From positions 20,315 through 84,314 of the forward strand of contig QCKM01000007.1 of assembly GCA_003215335.1 (NCBI GenBank): DNA of 64,000 nucleotides. The letters run 5' to 3'. A program made the position numbers and the translations under genes. Positions 53,829 through 62,798 of this stretch are shown here, in pieces. The notes beneath the pieces are model-generated. The model saw nothing but the letters and a program-made list of their open reading frames with translations. It was not told the origin of the DNA and did not search any database. How positions within the stretch are numbered: position 1 is the stretch's first letter; each line of letters starts with the position of its first letter. Source of the DNA: Prochlorococcus sp. AG-409-P01 (lineage in GTDB: Bacteria; Cyanobacteriota; Cyanobacteriia; PCC-6307; Cyanobiaceae).

Positions 53829-55289
53829 CTAAGCCACCGATTTATTAGTAGCCAAACCAGCTGGCTTACAAAGAATTGCTGCTGCTGCAAGGTGTCCACT
53901 CATCGTGGCGCCTTCCATAGAATCAATATAATCCTGGCGGGTATAGCTTCCAGCCAAGAAAAAATTGCTAATAGGTGTGGATTGCATAGGACGATTAGGC
54001 TCCATCCCTGGGGACTCTCTATATAAAGACTGCGCAAGTTTGACAACGTTGCTCCAGATCAACTTAAGGTTACGAGAAGATGGAAAGAGCTCTCGAACCT
54101 GTCCATCAGTATGAGCCACAATCTGATCCACAGTTTTGGGTATCCAAGGATCTCCAGGAGTTAAAACACATTGGAGAAGCGAACCTAAGCCTTCTCTGCG
54201 GTAATCCTCTGGACTGGTCAAGGCAAGGTCTGCAAAGCAGCTGAAATCAGCATCTGCTGTATACAGCAAATTATCTAGACCACTAGGTCTCTGAAGATTT
54301 TCTCTAGCCGAATCATTGTCCAATTCAGTCACCCAACCGTCATATCTCAATTGCACCGTTGCGACTGGGACGGCCTGAAGATTATCTATCGCAGCAAATT
54401 GAGAGAAGCGGCGCCATTCTTTTGGAAGCAATTTCTGAATGCCGGGAACATCACATGCCGCCAAATAAGTATCTGCATGAACAGTTTTATCCCCATCGGG
54501 AGTTCCAAGAGTCAAACCAGTTACCACAGGCGATTCATGATCCTCAAAATGAATCTCACGAACCCGATGACGCAAATGCAAATTACCACCCCTGGCTTTG
54601 ATGTAATCAAAAATTGGAGCAGTCAACCAACGATGCGGAGATCCTTTTAACAGGTTTAATTTGGAGGCTTCAGTACGTGCAGCAAACATCATAAAAATTG
54701 TGAGCATGCATCTTGCAGAGATAGCCTCACAATCAATAAAGCCAAGTGCATATGCAATCGGATTCCACATCCGCTGAATACTTTTAAGGCTGCCACCATG
54801 ACTCAAAAACCATTTCTGAAAGCTCACTGCGTCAAGTTCTCTAATTGTCTTCATTGCAGATTCATAATCCACCAACCCCTTAACAATGGGACTAGTTCCT
54901 AAAGCAAGTGCATTGCGCAATTTATCAATCCATGACAACTGAGCTGTAGTAAAAAAAGCCTTTAAACCATTAAAAGGCGCTCCCAAAGCAAATCGAAAAT
55001 CCAAAGGTCGAACATCACCTCCACGATTTACAAATAAATGGGTGTGGTCCTTAGGCAGCAAATTGTCAATAGCACCAACTTTGCGCATGAGCGCAAAAAG
55101 ATTGGCGTAATTAAAAAAGAAAACATGGAGCCCCATCTCAATGTGGTTACCATCTGGATCTTCCCAGCTGCCAACTTTCCCACCAAAGAAAGGTCTGGCT
55201 TCGTACAGATCCACTTTATGACCTGCATCAACAAGATCAACCGCTGCCGTAAGTCCAGCGAGCCCTGCGCCCACGATTGCGACACGCAC
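53829..55289 (-). CDS. crtQ: Zeta-carotene desaturase (plant type)
   Basis: Introduces double bonds into zeta-carotene on the way to lycopene. The FAD motif is [20 protein letters not shown], then [26 protein letters not shown] and the C-terminal [20 protein letters not shown]. These are zds motifs and differ from phytoene desaturase. GTG 55289 gives 486 aa, starting two residues before the FAD motif as in homologues. A TTG at 55343 would add 18 residues. It is divergent from the SufA-like gene and cotranscribed with the SRPBCC gene. Confidence 0.93.
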   Translation of the reverse strand: MRVAIVGAGLAGLTAAVDLVDAGHKVDLYEARPFFGGKVGSWEDPDGNHIEMGLHVFFFNYANLFALMRKVGAIDNLLPKDHTHLFVNRGGDVRPLDFRFALGAPFNGLKAFFTTAQLSWIDKLRNALALGTSPIVKGLVDYESAMKTIRELDAVSFQKWFLSHGGSLKSIQRMWNPIAYALGFIDCEAISARCMLTIFMMFAARTEASKLNLLKGSPHRWLTAPIFDYIKARGGNLHLRHRVREIHFEDHESPVVTGLTLGTPDGDKTVHADTYLAACDVPGIQKLLPKEWRRFSQFAAIDNLQAVPVATVQLRYDGWVTELDNDSARENLQRPSGLDNLLYTADADFSCFADLALTSPEDYRREGLGSLLQCVLTPGDPWIPKTVDQIVAHTDGQVRELFPSSRNLKLIWSNVVKLAQSLYRESPGMEPNRPMQSTPISNFFLAGSYTRQDYIDSMEGATMSGHLAAAAILCKPAGLATNKSVA

Positions 55290-55399
55290 ATGCTTTGGAG
55301 AGAAGAACCCTATGACTCTATGAACAAGGCGGTCAAAATCCAAGAAAGCAAAACAAGCAATGCCTCAATACAGTGATACCAAGATCTACATATGCATCC

Positions 55400-55792
55400 A
55401 TGACTAGCTCCATTACTAGTAGTGGAAGCCACACTGCTAAAGACGGCAAGGGTATTCAAATCACTGCAAGTGCAATGCAGCAGTTGGCCAAGCTCTGCCT
55501 TGAACAGGGAAATGATCAGGTTTTGCGTGTTGGGGTTCGTTCTGGTGGTTGTAGTGGCATGAGCTACACCATGGATTTCGTCTCCACTTCTGAAATCCAA
55601 GAAGCAGATGAGGTTTATCAATATCAAGCTCCTGATGGGGCTCATTTCAAAGTCATCTGTGATCCCAAAAGCCTTCTTTATATCTACGGAATGCAATTGG
55701 ATTTCAGCAAAGAGCTAATCGGTGGTGGTTTTAATTTCACTAATCCAAATGCCACCCAAACATGCGGATGTGGGAGCTCTTTTGCCGTTTAA
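55400..55792 (+). CDS. sufA: A-type iron-sulfur carrier protein (SufA/IscA family)
   Basis: 130 aa from ATG 55400 (MTSSITS); GTG 55373 would add nine residues. The three cysteines of the family are present: GVRSGGCSGMSY, then TCGCGSSFAV at the C-terminus. It transfers or stores Fe-S clusters for target proteins. It lies 49 kb from sufBCDS and diverges from zds with ~110 bp between starts. The N-terminal ~20 residues are Ser-rich and variable. Confidence 0.93.
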   Translation: MTSSITSSGSHTAKDGKGIQITASAMQQLAKLCLEQGNDQVLRVGVRSGGCSGMSYTMDFVSTSEIQEADEVYQYQAPDGAHFKVICDPKSLLYIYGMQLDFSKELIGGGFNFTNPNATQTCGCGSSFAV

Positions 55793-55849
55793 AGTTAAAC
55801 GCTATATCAAATCGAATTTAATAGTCTTTAAAAGTTCTTACTACATCTA

Positions 55850-56269
55850 ATGGAGTCAACCGAAGAGAGCCTTTTCAATAAGGCCATGACTAAATATAAA
55901 GCTGGAGCCAAAGCCATTGACCTAATCAATGACTTTGAGTCCATTACCAGGGCTTTACCAAACCAAGCTGCTGGATGGATATGCTTGGCATGGCTGCAAT
56001 TGCTCTCTAACCAATCAGATGCAGCTTTACGTTCTGCACGCACTGCTGTAAAGCTGAACGGACAAGATCCACAAGCCAGGCTCAACCTTAGTCTTGCTTT
56101 ATTGGAAACAAAATCTAAAGGAGTGAGAGAACAAATTGAAATAGTCAAAAGAATCCTTTTTGCAGTCAATGAATTAGAAGAAGAATTAAAAGAATCAATC
56201 GCAGATGGTTTGCGACGCAAACCAGATTGGGAAGCACTAAAAAAAGTCAAAGAATGGCTGGGGCTTTGA
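55850..56269 (+). CDS. Small TPR-like protein
   Basis: 139 aa, soluble, all helical. Tetratricopeptide-like units are visible, e.g. QAAGWICLAWLQLLSNQSDA and PQARLNLSLALLETKSKG. They would form a protein-interaction scaffold. The partner is unknown. The stop at 56267-56269 is followed immediately by the TTG start of the LpxB-related gene, suggesting coupling. Confidence 0.78.
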   Translation: MESTEESLFNKAMTKYKAGAKAIDLINDFESITRALPNQAAGWICLAWLQLLSNQSDAALRSARTAVKLNGQDPQARLNLSLALLETKSKGVREQIEIVKRILFAVNELEEELKESIADGLRRKPDWEALKKVKEWLGL

Positions 56270-56270
56270 T

Positions 56271-57491
56271 TTGACTAAAGTTCTTCTTCTAAGCAATGGG
56301 CATGGAGAAGATCTCTCTGGCGCCCTGATTGGTGAAGCTCTTCGCAAACTTGAACATCAAGTCGAGGCTCTGCCTTTAGTTGGTCTCGGCATCCCATACA
56401 AGGACGCCGAAATCAAGCTACTCTCAAAAGGGCAAGAGTTCAGTACTGGTGGTCTAGGTTATACCAGCATTAAGGGTCGAATAACGGAATTATTTCAAGG
56501 TCAAATAATATATCTACTTAAAAAGATATGGCTGCTGTTATTAACAGCTAACCAATACGATTTAATAGTTGTAATTGGAGATGTAATTCCAATATTGGCT
56601 GCCCGTTTAAGTGGAAGGCCAACAGTTGCTTATTTAGTAGCTTATTCAAGTCACTACGAGGGTCGATTAAAACTGCCCTGGCCATCAAAAATCTGCCTAA
56701 AAAGTCGACATCTACTAGGAATCTTTTGCAGAGATCAACTCACTGCAGATGATCTCACCATTCAATTAAATCGCCATGTGAGCTTCCTAGGAAATCCATT
56801 TATGGATCCAGTGCTTAACAAGCAAGAACAATTCCCTAAATGCAAATTTCGTATAGGCCTACTACCAGGTAGTCGTCGACCTGAGCTCGAAGACAATCTA
56901 ATAATGATGCTAAAAGTAGTGAATTTCTTACCAGAAGAACTATTTGAAACCCAATCATTAAAAACTGATCTAGCCCTGGTGAAATCGCTAAACGACAATG
57001 AGCTAGAGACCTTGATATCTAGGCATGGCTGGCAAATTTCGACTGATACCGATGAAGGACCTAAAAAAATAGTGCGTGGTCGATACTCCATCTCAGTAAG
57101 AAGAGGCTCTTTTAGCAAAGTTCTTCAAAGTAGTGATTTACTTCTTTGCATGGCTGGCACAGCTGCAGAGCAAGCGATTGGGTTAGCAAAACCAGTTCTT
57201 CAAATGCCAGGCAATGGTCCTCAATTCACAGCCTCCTTTGCGGAAGCGCAGAGACGACTACTAGGACCAACCATTTTCTGCGCAAGCAAAAATTCTACAG
57301 AAGCTGATCTTTTCAAGAACACAGCCAAAGTAGCGGTAAACCTACTCCAACGAATCAAAGAGGATAGGCTTTTTCAGAAAGAGTGCGAATTACAAGCCAA
57401 AAAACGACTCGGGATCTCTGGAGGAGGAGAGCGATTAGCTAAAGCGATCTCAGAATTACTTGCGCAAAATGATTATTTGCCCTTCAAATAA
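56271..57491 (+). CDS. Lipid-A-disaccharide synthase-related protein (TIGR03492 type)
   Basis: 406 aa, TTG start at 56271, one base after the preceding stop. LLLSNGHGEDLSGALIGEAL is the family opening. IVVIGDVIPILAARLSGRPT, GLLPGSRRPELEDNL and the C-terminal CMAGTAAEQAIGLAKPVLQM fit a GT-B glycosyltransferase related to LpxB. True LpxB is encoded elsewhere in most of these genomes. The substrate here is unknown. Cyanobacteria keep this paralogue widely. Confidence 0.87.
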   Translation: MTKVLLLSNGHGEDLSGALIGEALRKLEHQVEALPLVGLGIPYKDAEIKLLSKGQEFSTGGLGYTSIKGRITELFQGQIIYLLKKIWLLLLTANQYDLIVVIGDVIPILAARLSGRPTVAYLVAYSSHYEGRLKLPWPSKICLKSRHLLGIFCRDQLTADDLTIQLNRHVSFLGNPFMDPVLNKQEQFPKCKFRIGLLPGSRRPELEDNLIMMLKVVNFLPEELFETQSLKTDLALVKSLNDNELETLISRHGWQISTDTDEGPKKIVRGRYSISVRRGSFSKVLQSSDLLLCMAGTAAEQAIGLAKPVLQMPGNGPQFTASFAEAQRRLLGPTIFCASKNSTEADLFKNTAKVAVNLLQRIKEDRLFQKECELQAKKRLGISGGGERLAKAISELLAQNDYLPFK

Positions 57492-57557
57492 AGCTCTTTT
57501 CAAAAGACATTCGCATATTGATGGACTTTCAAGCTTACATTAATTGCTCAAATTAAA

Positions 57558-58490
57558 TTACTTCTTTGTGATTGCTTTCAGAGCAAAATCTAGAGAAGGG
57601 TACTGAAACTTAAAACCTAAGCGATCCAATCGCTCTGAGGAAACATTTTGACCTTCAAGCACAACTCGAGCTCCGTCACCAAGTAAAACTTTGAGGATTG
57701 GAGCAGGTACTGGCAAAAGGCTTGGCCTCCCCAAGCATTGTCCCAATAACTTTGCAAAACCCATCATAAAAACTGTTTCTGGAGCAACAGCGTTCACTAT
57801 GCCTGACCAATTTCGACCTTCAATTCCCTGTCCTATAAGTCGACATAGGTCTGTTCGATGAATCCAACTCATCCATTGACGACCATTTCCTAAAGGGCCG
57901 CCAAAGCCAGCTCGAAAAACTGGAAGCATCTTCCCAAGGGCTCCTCCATCAGCTTCCAATACAATTCCTATGCGAATCAACAAAAGTCTTGTGCGAGATG
58001 GTTTTGCCGCAGCAGCAGCCTCCCAACTACGACAAAGGTCAGCCAAAAAGTCTTCTCCACACTTACTCGATTCAGTAAAAGATTCATCTGCACTAGTCCC
58101 GTAATAGCCAACAGCCGAAGCATTTACAAGCACTTTTGGAGGCACCCTTAATTTGTCCATAGCTGCAACCAATGCAGTTGTGGTGCTTAGACGGCTGAAT
58201 CTAAGTTTTGCTAGATGCTGGGATGTCCACCTCTTTTCAGCGATAGGCTCCCCAACCAAATTGACTACCCCTTCAACATTCTTCAATATGTCAAACAAAG
58301 TACCTTGCTCCCAACTAGATGGTAATGCTGGGTCAATTTGGACAAAATCAACGTCAGCTGTAGGGAGGGATTTCTCCAGAGAAGCAATTGGCTTGCGACT
58401 TACCACAGTCAACTGATGTCCAGCTTTTAACAACTGTGGAACCAATTCCCGACCAACAAAGCCTGAACAACCAAGTAGGAGCAGGCGCAT
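57558..58490 (-). CDS. TIGR01777-family NAD-dependent epimerase/SDR protein
   Basis: 310 aa from ATG 58490 (MRLLLLGCSGFVG); the reading to 58526 adds a hydrophobic scrap. The extended-SDR Rossmann motif is GCSGFVGRELVPQL. VVNLVGEPIAEKRW is the TIGR01777 signature, the active site is SAVGYYGTS, and the C-terminus carries DUF1731 (VLLGDGARVVLEGQNVS). Related to plant SulA/GC1 proteins, with unclear enzymatic role. Confidence 0.9.
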   Translation of the reverse strand: MRLLLLGCSGFVGRELVPQLLKAGHQLTVVSRKPIASLEKSLPTADVDFVQIDPALPSSWEQGTLFDILKNVEGVVNLVGEPIAEKRWTSQHLAKLRFSRLSTTTALVAAMDKLRVPPKVLVNASAVGYYGTSADESFTESSKCGEDFLADLCRSWEAAAAAKPSRTRLLLIRIGIVLEADGGALGKMLPVFRAGFGGPLGNGRQWMSWIHRTDLCRLIGQGIEGRNWSGIVNAVAPETVFMMGFAKLLGQCLGRPSLLPVPAPILKVLLGDGARVVLEGQNVSSERLDRLGFKFQYPSLDFALKAITKK

Positions 58491-58607
58491 GTATAGAACT
58501 CTGAAACACAACGAAAATATTCTCACTCAAAAAAGCTGAGAGCCCAAGCACCTAAAGCAAAACTAATTACATTAAGGCTCTAACCTAAGGTTCACTGCAG
58601 ATGAGTG

Positions 58608-58895
58608 ATGCAAGGAAAAACAAATCCCATGGTTGAAAACAAAACCCCCACTGTTGAAGAAGCTACCCCTAAGAAAGCAATCAAAACCTTTAGGAAAGGA
58701 GCCTTAGTGAAAGTCAACCGCAAACTGTATTTAGAGGAAAATCAAGCATTAGAGAACGATCCCTCTCCACCCGAATACATTTTCGACGGACCTGGAGAAA
58801 TTCTTTTAATCAAAGAAAGCTTTTGCCAGATACGATGGCGCAGACCTGTGCCAGACGTTTGGCTAAAGTCAGATTTATTAGAACCATGGTCTTAG
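58608..58895 (+). CDS. ndhO: NAD(P)H-quinone oxidoreductase subunit O
   Basis: A small peripheral subunit of cyanobacterial NDH-1. KGALVKVNRKLYLEEN, EYIFDGPGEILLIKESF and PVPDVWLKSDLLEPW follow NdhO along its whole length. The ~25-residue N-terminal lead is longer than in Synechocystis. The ATG could be 58608 or 58629 (MVENK); an AAGGA lies 12 nt before the latter. It is convergent with the GT39 gene. Confidence 0.9.
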   Translation: MQGKTNPMVENKTPTVEEATPKKAIKTFRKGALVKVNRKLYLEENQALENDPSPPEYIFDGPGEILLIKESFCQIRWRRPVPDVWLKSDLLEPWS

Positions 58896-58908
58896 AGAAT
58901 ATCTTTAA

Positions 58909-60987
58909 TTAATCATCAGATTTCTTTAGAGCCTTCTCAACCCGCTTCACGCTCTCTGGAATCGATCTTGAAGCAGCTGGGATTTTCCACACTGCTCCTC
59001 CTAAAACTTTACTCAGATCTCCAAGTCCATTCAAAACGACATTTTCATGGCGATTTTTGGCACGGTCAATTATTTTGGCTGAATTCCAAGGCTTCCAGTC
59101 TGCAAGATTCACCACACTGAGATACACACTTGGCCATGGATTTTCTGGAATAAGTCTCTCCAAAACTGCAAAATGTATTGCCGCTTCATCAGGACGATTG
59201 GCCAATACAGCAAGCAATCCAAGTGTCCAATGAGCTTGATTGTCATTAGAGTTGATAGCCAAGCGTTTCAAAGCAGCTATGCGTACTTTTTCTCGATACA
59301 TAAAATGACCGTCCAACATATGTTGCACAGCCACCTCTGAAAAGATCAATTCAAGCCCCTTAGGACCTCGAGCTAATCCAACCGCGAGGGAGGGAAATCT
59401 TTCCGAAAAACTTTTTCCTTTTAATACGTTGATCTTCCTCTTCCAAAGTGAATAGCTACCACCTCTTCTTCTTGGAAATCTACCTATCTGCTCAAAAGAA
59501 TTACTGGTTCGCACAGCTTGATCAAGGATCAATGCAGACTCACGAACAGAGCCTTGATCTCCTTCAGCTAATACCACCCATTCAGCTTGCTTTAGAACAG
59601 GCTCCACATCATTCGCACTACTTCCCAACTGACGTCCAACCAGATGGCCACCAGATATTCGACCAAAAAAACTCACATTATGTTGATTGAGATCAGGGGT
59701 ACTCGGAACAACAATTAAGGTTTTTTTTGCACCACTTGGATCTGCCCCTCGAGCAGTCTGAACTACCTCCTGTAATGGGCCTTCGTGACGATTGGAGAAA
59801 CGATTCACCTGGGCTGACAAAGCGAAAGGCATGGTCGTTAAAGAACCAGCAATAAATGTCCATGGCAATAAAAAGCTTGAGCTGACTCGGCAGTAGCGAT
59901 GAAACCAAAGACCCCATTGGAACCAACCTCTAGATAAAAGAATGATCAGTAAAGGAAGCAAAGGAGCGATATAACGATCGCCTTTATTTGGACTGAGGCT
60001 GGTAAACAACCAACCACAAAAAAGAGTGACAACTAACCAACGCCAATCAAGTAGGTCATCTCTAAAAAAGAAGAAATCTGCTTGAGTTTGACCTTTCGAC
60101 CAGCGCATCAAAACCCAAAGAGAAACACCACTTAAACCAACAATTAACAAACCAGCTCCCAATTGGCCTGGCAAAATTCTTGGATACCACAACCAACTTT
60201 CCAGAGTAAAGATAGAAGGATCTCCTTCCCTAGCAGCAGATTCAATAACTGCTCTATTAGTACCCCCAATAGTTGTAATCCAATTGTGGTGCAACCAAGG
60301 AGCAACTCCAACCAAGACAATAATTAGGCAAGTGAGTAACTGAAAAAATGATTTCTTGCCTCGTTTAAGCGCCGTAAAACATATCCAGAACACTGCTGGA
60401 ATAAGAACCAAAAGTGCACTTTGTTTAACTAATACTGCAGCAGTACAACAAACTGCCGCAATTAACGCTTGACTCCAACTTCCTCCCTTTTTGGGATGCC
60501 ACCAACAGCCAAGTCTCCATAGAGCCAAAGTCGTAACAGCCGTCAAAGGCATCTCCAAGACGAAGTCAGAACGTAACTCCACCAAAGCTGGTGCCATTGA
60601 CACAAAAACCACAGCAAGCAAAGCCACCCACTGCCCGCCCAAAGAAAGTGCCCAAGCCGCAACACCAAAAATAAGTAGGCCATTCCACAAACTAAGGCTC
60701 CAGGCTGCCTCCCCTGGCAAGTCCCCTGCAAAAGCCATCACACTTCCATTCACCAAGGAAGCAAGCGGAGGTATCTTCGGCGACAGGTCAAGCAAAGCCT
60801 TCCATCCCTGCCATTGACCACCATGCAATACACCAAGTGCTCTTCCATGATCGAGAGCACTATTCAAGTAATCAGCTTGATCCCAGGAAGGAAGTCCTGC
60901 AAAGTGTTCCCACCAAAGACGGTCAATGGCTGTGGCTACAAGCCACACCAAAAAGACAACAGACCAAAATCGCCAAGTGTTTTTCAC
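58909..60987 (-). CDS. GT39-family (ArnT/PMT-like) membrane glycosyltransferase
   Basis: 692 aa. The first membrane helix leads to LPSWDQADYLNSALDHG, with the acidic pair expected in the first loop of GT39/GT83 enzymes. Around ten hydrophobic segments follow to ~residue 400, including VFVSMAPALVELRSDFVLEM. A soluble C-terminal part has a TPR-like stretch (NDNQAHWTLGLLAVLANRPD). It would transfer sugar from a lipid carrier in the membrane. The GTG start at 60987 shares one base with the dnaJ-like stop. Confidence 0.85.
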   Translation of the reverse strand: MKNTWRFWSVVFLVWLVATAIDRLWWEHFAGLPSWDQADYLNSALDHGRALGVLHGGQWQGWKALLDLSPKIPPLASLVNGSVMAFAGDLPGEAAWSLSLWNGLLIFGVAAWALSLGGQWVALLAVVFVSMAPALVELRSDFVLEMPLTAVTTLALWRLGCWWHPKKGGSWSQALIAAVCCTAAVLVKQSALLVLIPAVFWICFTALKRGKKSFFQLLTCLIIVLVGVAPWLHHNWITTIGGTNRAVIESAAREGDPSIFTLESWLWYPRILPGQLGAGLLIVGLSGVSLWVLMRWSKGQTQADFFFFRDDLLDWRWLVVTLFCGWLFTSLSPNKGDRYIAPLLPLLIILLSRGWFQWGLWFHRYCRVSSSFLLPWTFIAGSLTTMPFALSAQVNRFSNRHEGPLQEVVQTARGADPSGAKKTLIVVPSTPDLNQHNVSFFGRISGGHLVGRQLGSSANDVEPVLKQAEWVVLAEGDQGSVRESALILDQAVRTSNSFEQIGRFPRRRGGSYSLWKRKINVLKGKSFSERFPSLAVGLARGPKGLELIFSEVAVQHMLDGHFMYREKVRIAALKRLAINSNDNQAHWTLGLLAVLANRPDEAAIHFAVLERLIPENPWPSVYLSVVNLADWKPWNSAKIIDRAKNRHENVVLNGLGDLSKVLGGAVWKIPAASRSIPESVKRVEKALKKSDD

Positions 60988-61682
60988 TAAATCTTTATTC
61001 GACGGCGTTCCTCATGCAGTAGAGAGCGACGCTGTTTAGCTTCACGTAACATCTGTTGACCATCATGAAGATAACTATCCACATACCCCATTGTGTAGCG
61101 TTCCAACTCGTTAATAGCGTCCTCTAATTGAGACAAGCAATGGTAAAGACTCAAACCAAATCCTCGAGCAGTAGATGGGATAGCCAAAGAGCGATATAAA
61201 TTATTTACTTTATCCAATCGCTTTCGACTTTTTTCTAAATAACAGGAAAAAGCCTCCATTAGTTCATCGTCATAAGGGTCAGCTGACAAAGCACGCAACT
61301 CACTCTGAAAAGGATTAATCACTTGACCAAGCAATCTATCAATTGGGCTATATACCTCTATTAGCCATCTTGCCAATAAATCATCAACATCTGCTGAACT
61401 ACCCTTTGCAGCATTAGCAGCAGCACTTGCTCTTGCATTTCGAGCAGTCCTTTTTTCTGTTTCACCAGTTAAAACAATAAGTTCTTTTCTCTTAAGATCA
61501 TATGCACGTCGATTTTCAGAATCCCTTAGAACTTCCCAAGCGGCATTTAATTCAAGGATGTGCAATTCATCTCCTCCTGCATCAGGGTGATGCTGTTTAA
61601 CTAGCTCTCGATAAGCAGCTTTTATCTCACTTTTTGTAGCCTTAGTGCTTACACCAAGTACTGCATAAAGATCTTTAGACAT
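60987..61682 (-). CDS. DnaJ-domain protein
   Basis: 231 aa. The J domain occupies residues 1-66: DLYAVLGVSTKATKSEIKAA, with the HPD tripeptide (QHHPDAGG) needed to stimulate Hsp70. A charged linker and a ~130-residue helical domain follow, with no zinc fingers or GF region, so it is a class III J-protein. The C-terminal domain (LLARWLIEVYSPIDRLLGQV) is unfamiliar but looks conserved. It is in tandem with cysK and the GT39 gene. Confidence 0.88.
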   Translation of the reverse strand: MSKDLYAVLGVSTKATKSEIKAAYRELVKQHHPDAGGDELHILELNAAWEVLRDSENRRAYDLKRKELIVLTGETEKRTARNARASAAANAAKGSSADVDDLLARWLIEVYSPIDRLLGQVINPFQSELRALSADPYDDELMEAFSCYLEKSRKRLDKVNNLYRSLAIPSTARGFGLSLYHCLSQLEDAINELERYTMGYVDSYLHDGQQMLREAKQRRSLLHEERRRIKI

Positions 61683-61706
61683 TGCGATTTAACTGCACAA
61701 ACCTCA

Positions 61707-62675
61707 TCACAAATGTCCATCTCCTCTTGGCAAAACTCCTGAAGCAGAGCTGAACATTGGTGTAGAAAGATAACGCTCGCCAAAGCTTGCCAATACAACA
61801 ACCAATCGTTTTCCTTCCATCTCTGGTCTATCGCCTAGATGAATTGCAGCCGCAACAACTGCACCACTACTGACACCACTTAGCAAGCCCTCCTGTCGAG
61901 CCAATCTTCGGCCAAACTCCATCGCCTCTTCATCAGAGATAGCAACAATCTCATCAATTAAAGAAGCATCTAAAACACTTGGGACAAATCCTGCACCAAT
62001 ACCTTGAATTAAATGGGTCCCTGGACTTCCGCCCGATAAAACAGGACTTGCCGCTGGTTCAACCGCAACAACCTTTAAATGAGGAAGACGGTTTTTCAAG
62101 ACTCGAGCACAGCCTGTAAGTGTTCCTCCTGTACCTACTCCACAAATCAAAGCATCCAACTGGCCTTCACAATCTGTCCATATTTCTTCTGCTGTTGTGA
62201 GTTCATGAACATAAGGATTAGAAGTATTGTCGAATTGCTGTAAAAGATAAGCATCCGGCAACTTAACTACTAATTCCCTCGCTAAATCAATAGCACCTTG
62301 TATCCCATCACTGCCCGCAGTCAATTGAAGTTCTGCACCATATGCTCTGAGCATTGACCTTCGCTCAGTGCTCATAGTGTCCGGCATGGTCAGAATCAAT
62401 CTATAGCCCTTAGCTGCAGCCACCATGGCAAGAGCAATTCCTGTATTACCACTTGTGGGTTCCACTAAAACAGTACTGCCAGGCACAATTGTCCCTGCAT
62501 CTTCAGCCGCCTGAACCATTGCACCTGCAATTCGATCTTTAACCGAGGCAGTGGGATTAAAGCTTTCTAATTTGGCCAGTATCTCCACATTGCAACCACT
62601 TAGTTCCGGCAAGCGATTTAAACGGACCATAGGAGTATGGCCAACCAAAGCTGTTATATCTGAGGCAATGGGCAT
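61707..62675 (-). CDS. cysK: Cysteine synthase (O-acetylserine sulfhydrylase)
   Basis: Makes cysteine from O-acetylserine and sulfide with PLP. The catalytic lysine is Lys46 in [12 protein letters not shown], the substrate loop is TSGNTG (residues 74-79), and [10 protein letters not shown] binds the PLP phosphate. [11 protein letters not shown] is near the C-terminus. It is 322 aa and completes the sulfate path with cysH at 17 kb. It ends 24 bp before the dnaJ-like gene. Confidence 0.95.
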   Translation of the reverse strand: MPIASDITALVGHTPMVRLNRLPELSGCNVEILAKLESFNPTASVKDRIAGAMVQAAEDAGTIVPGSTVLVEPTSGNTGIALAMVAAAKGYRLILTMPDTMSTERRSMLRAYGAELQLTAGSDGIQGAIDLARELVVKLPDAYLLQQFDNTSNPYVHELTTAEEIWTDCEGQLDALICGVGTGGTLTGCARVLKNRLPHLKVVAVEPAASPVLSGGSPGTHLIQGIGAGFVPSVLDASLIDEIVAISDEEAMEFGRRLARQEGLLSGVSSGAVVAAAIHLGDRPEMEGKRLVVVLASFGERYLSTPMFSSASGVLPRGDGHL

Positions 62676-62734
62676 GTTTATAACGCAAGACAGACCGCCT
62701 AACTATCCAAACAAAAGATAGCGTAAAGAAAAAA

Positions 62735-62760
62735 CCCCTCATCACAAATGCGATGAGGGG
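62735..62760 (-). terminator. Rho-independent terminator of the porin gene
   Basis: A perfect 9-bp GC-rich stem CCCCTCATC / GATGAGGGG with an 8-nt loop, followed on the minus strand by TTTTTTCTTT. It lies about 40 bp beyond the porin stop, and the porin reads toward it. It is the clearest classical terminator in the window. Confidence 0.88.
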
Positions 62761-62798
62761 AAATTGTGTCAAGCAAGAGTATTACTACAAGCTTGAGA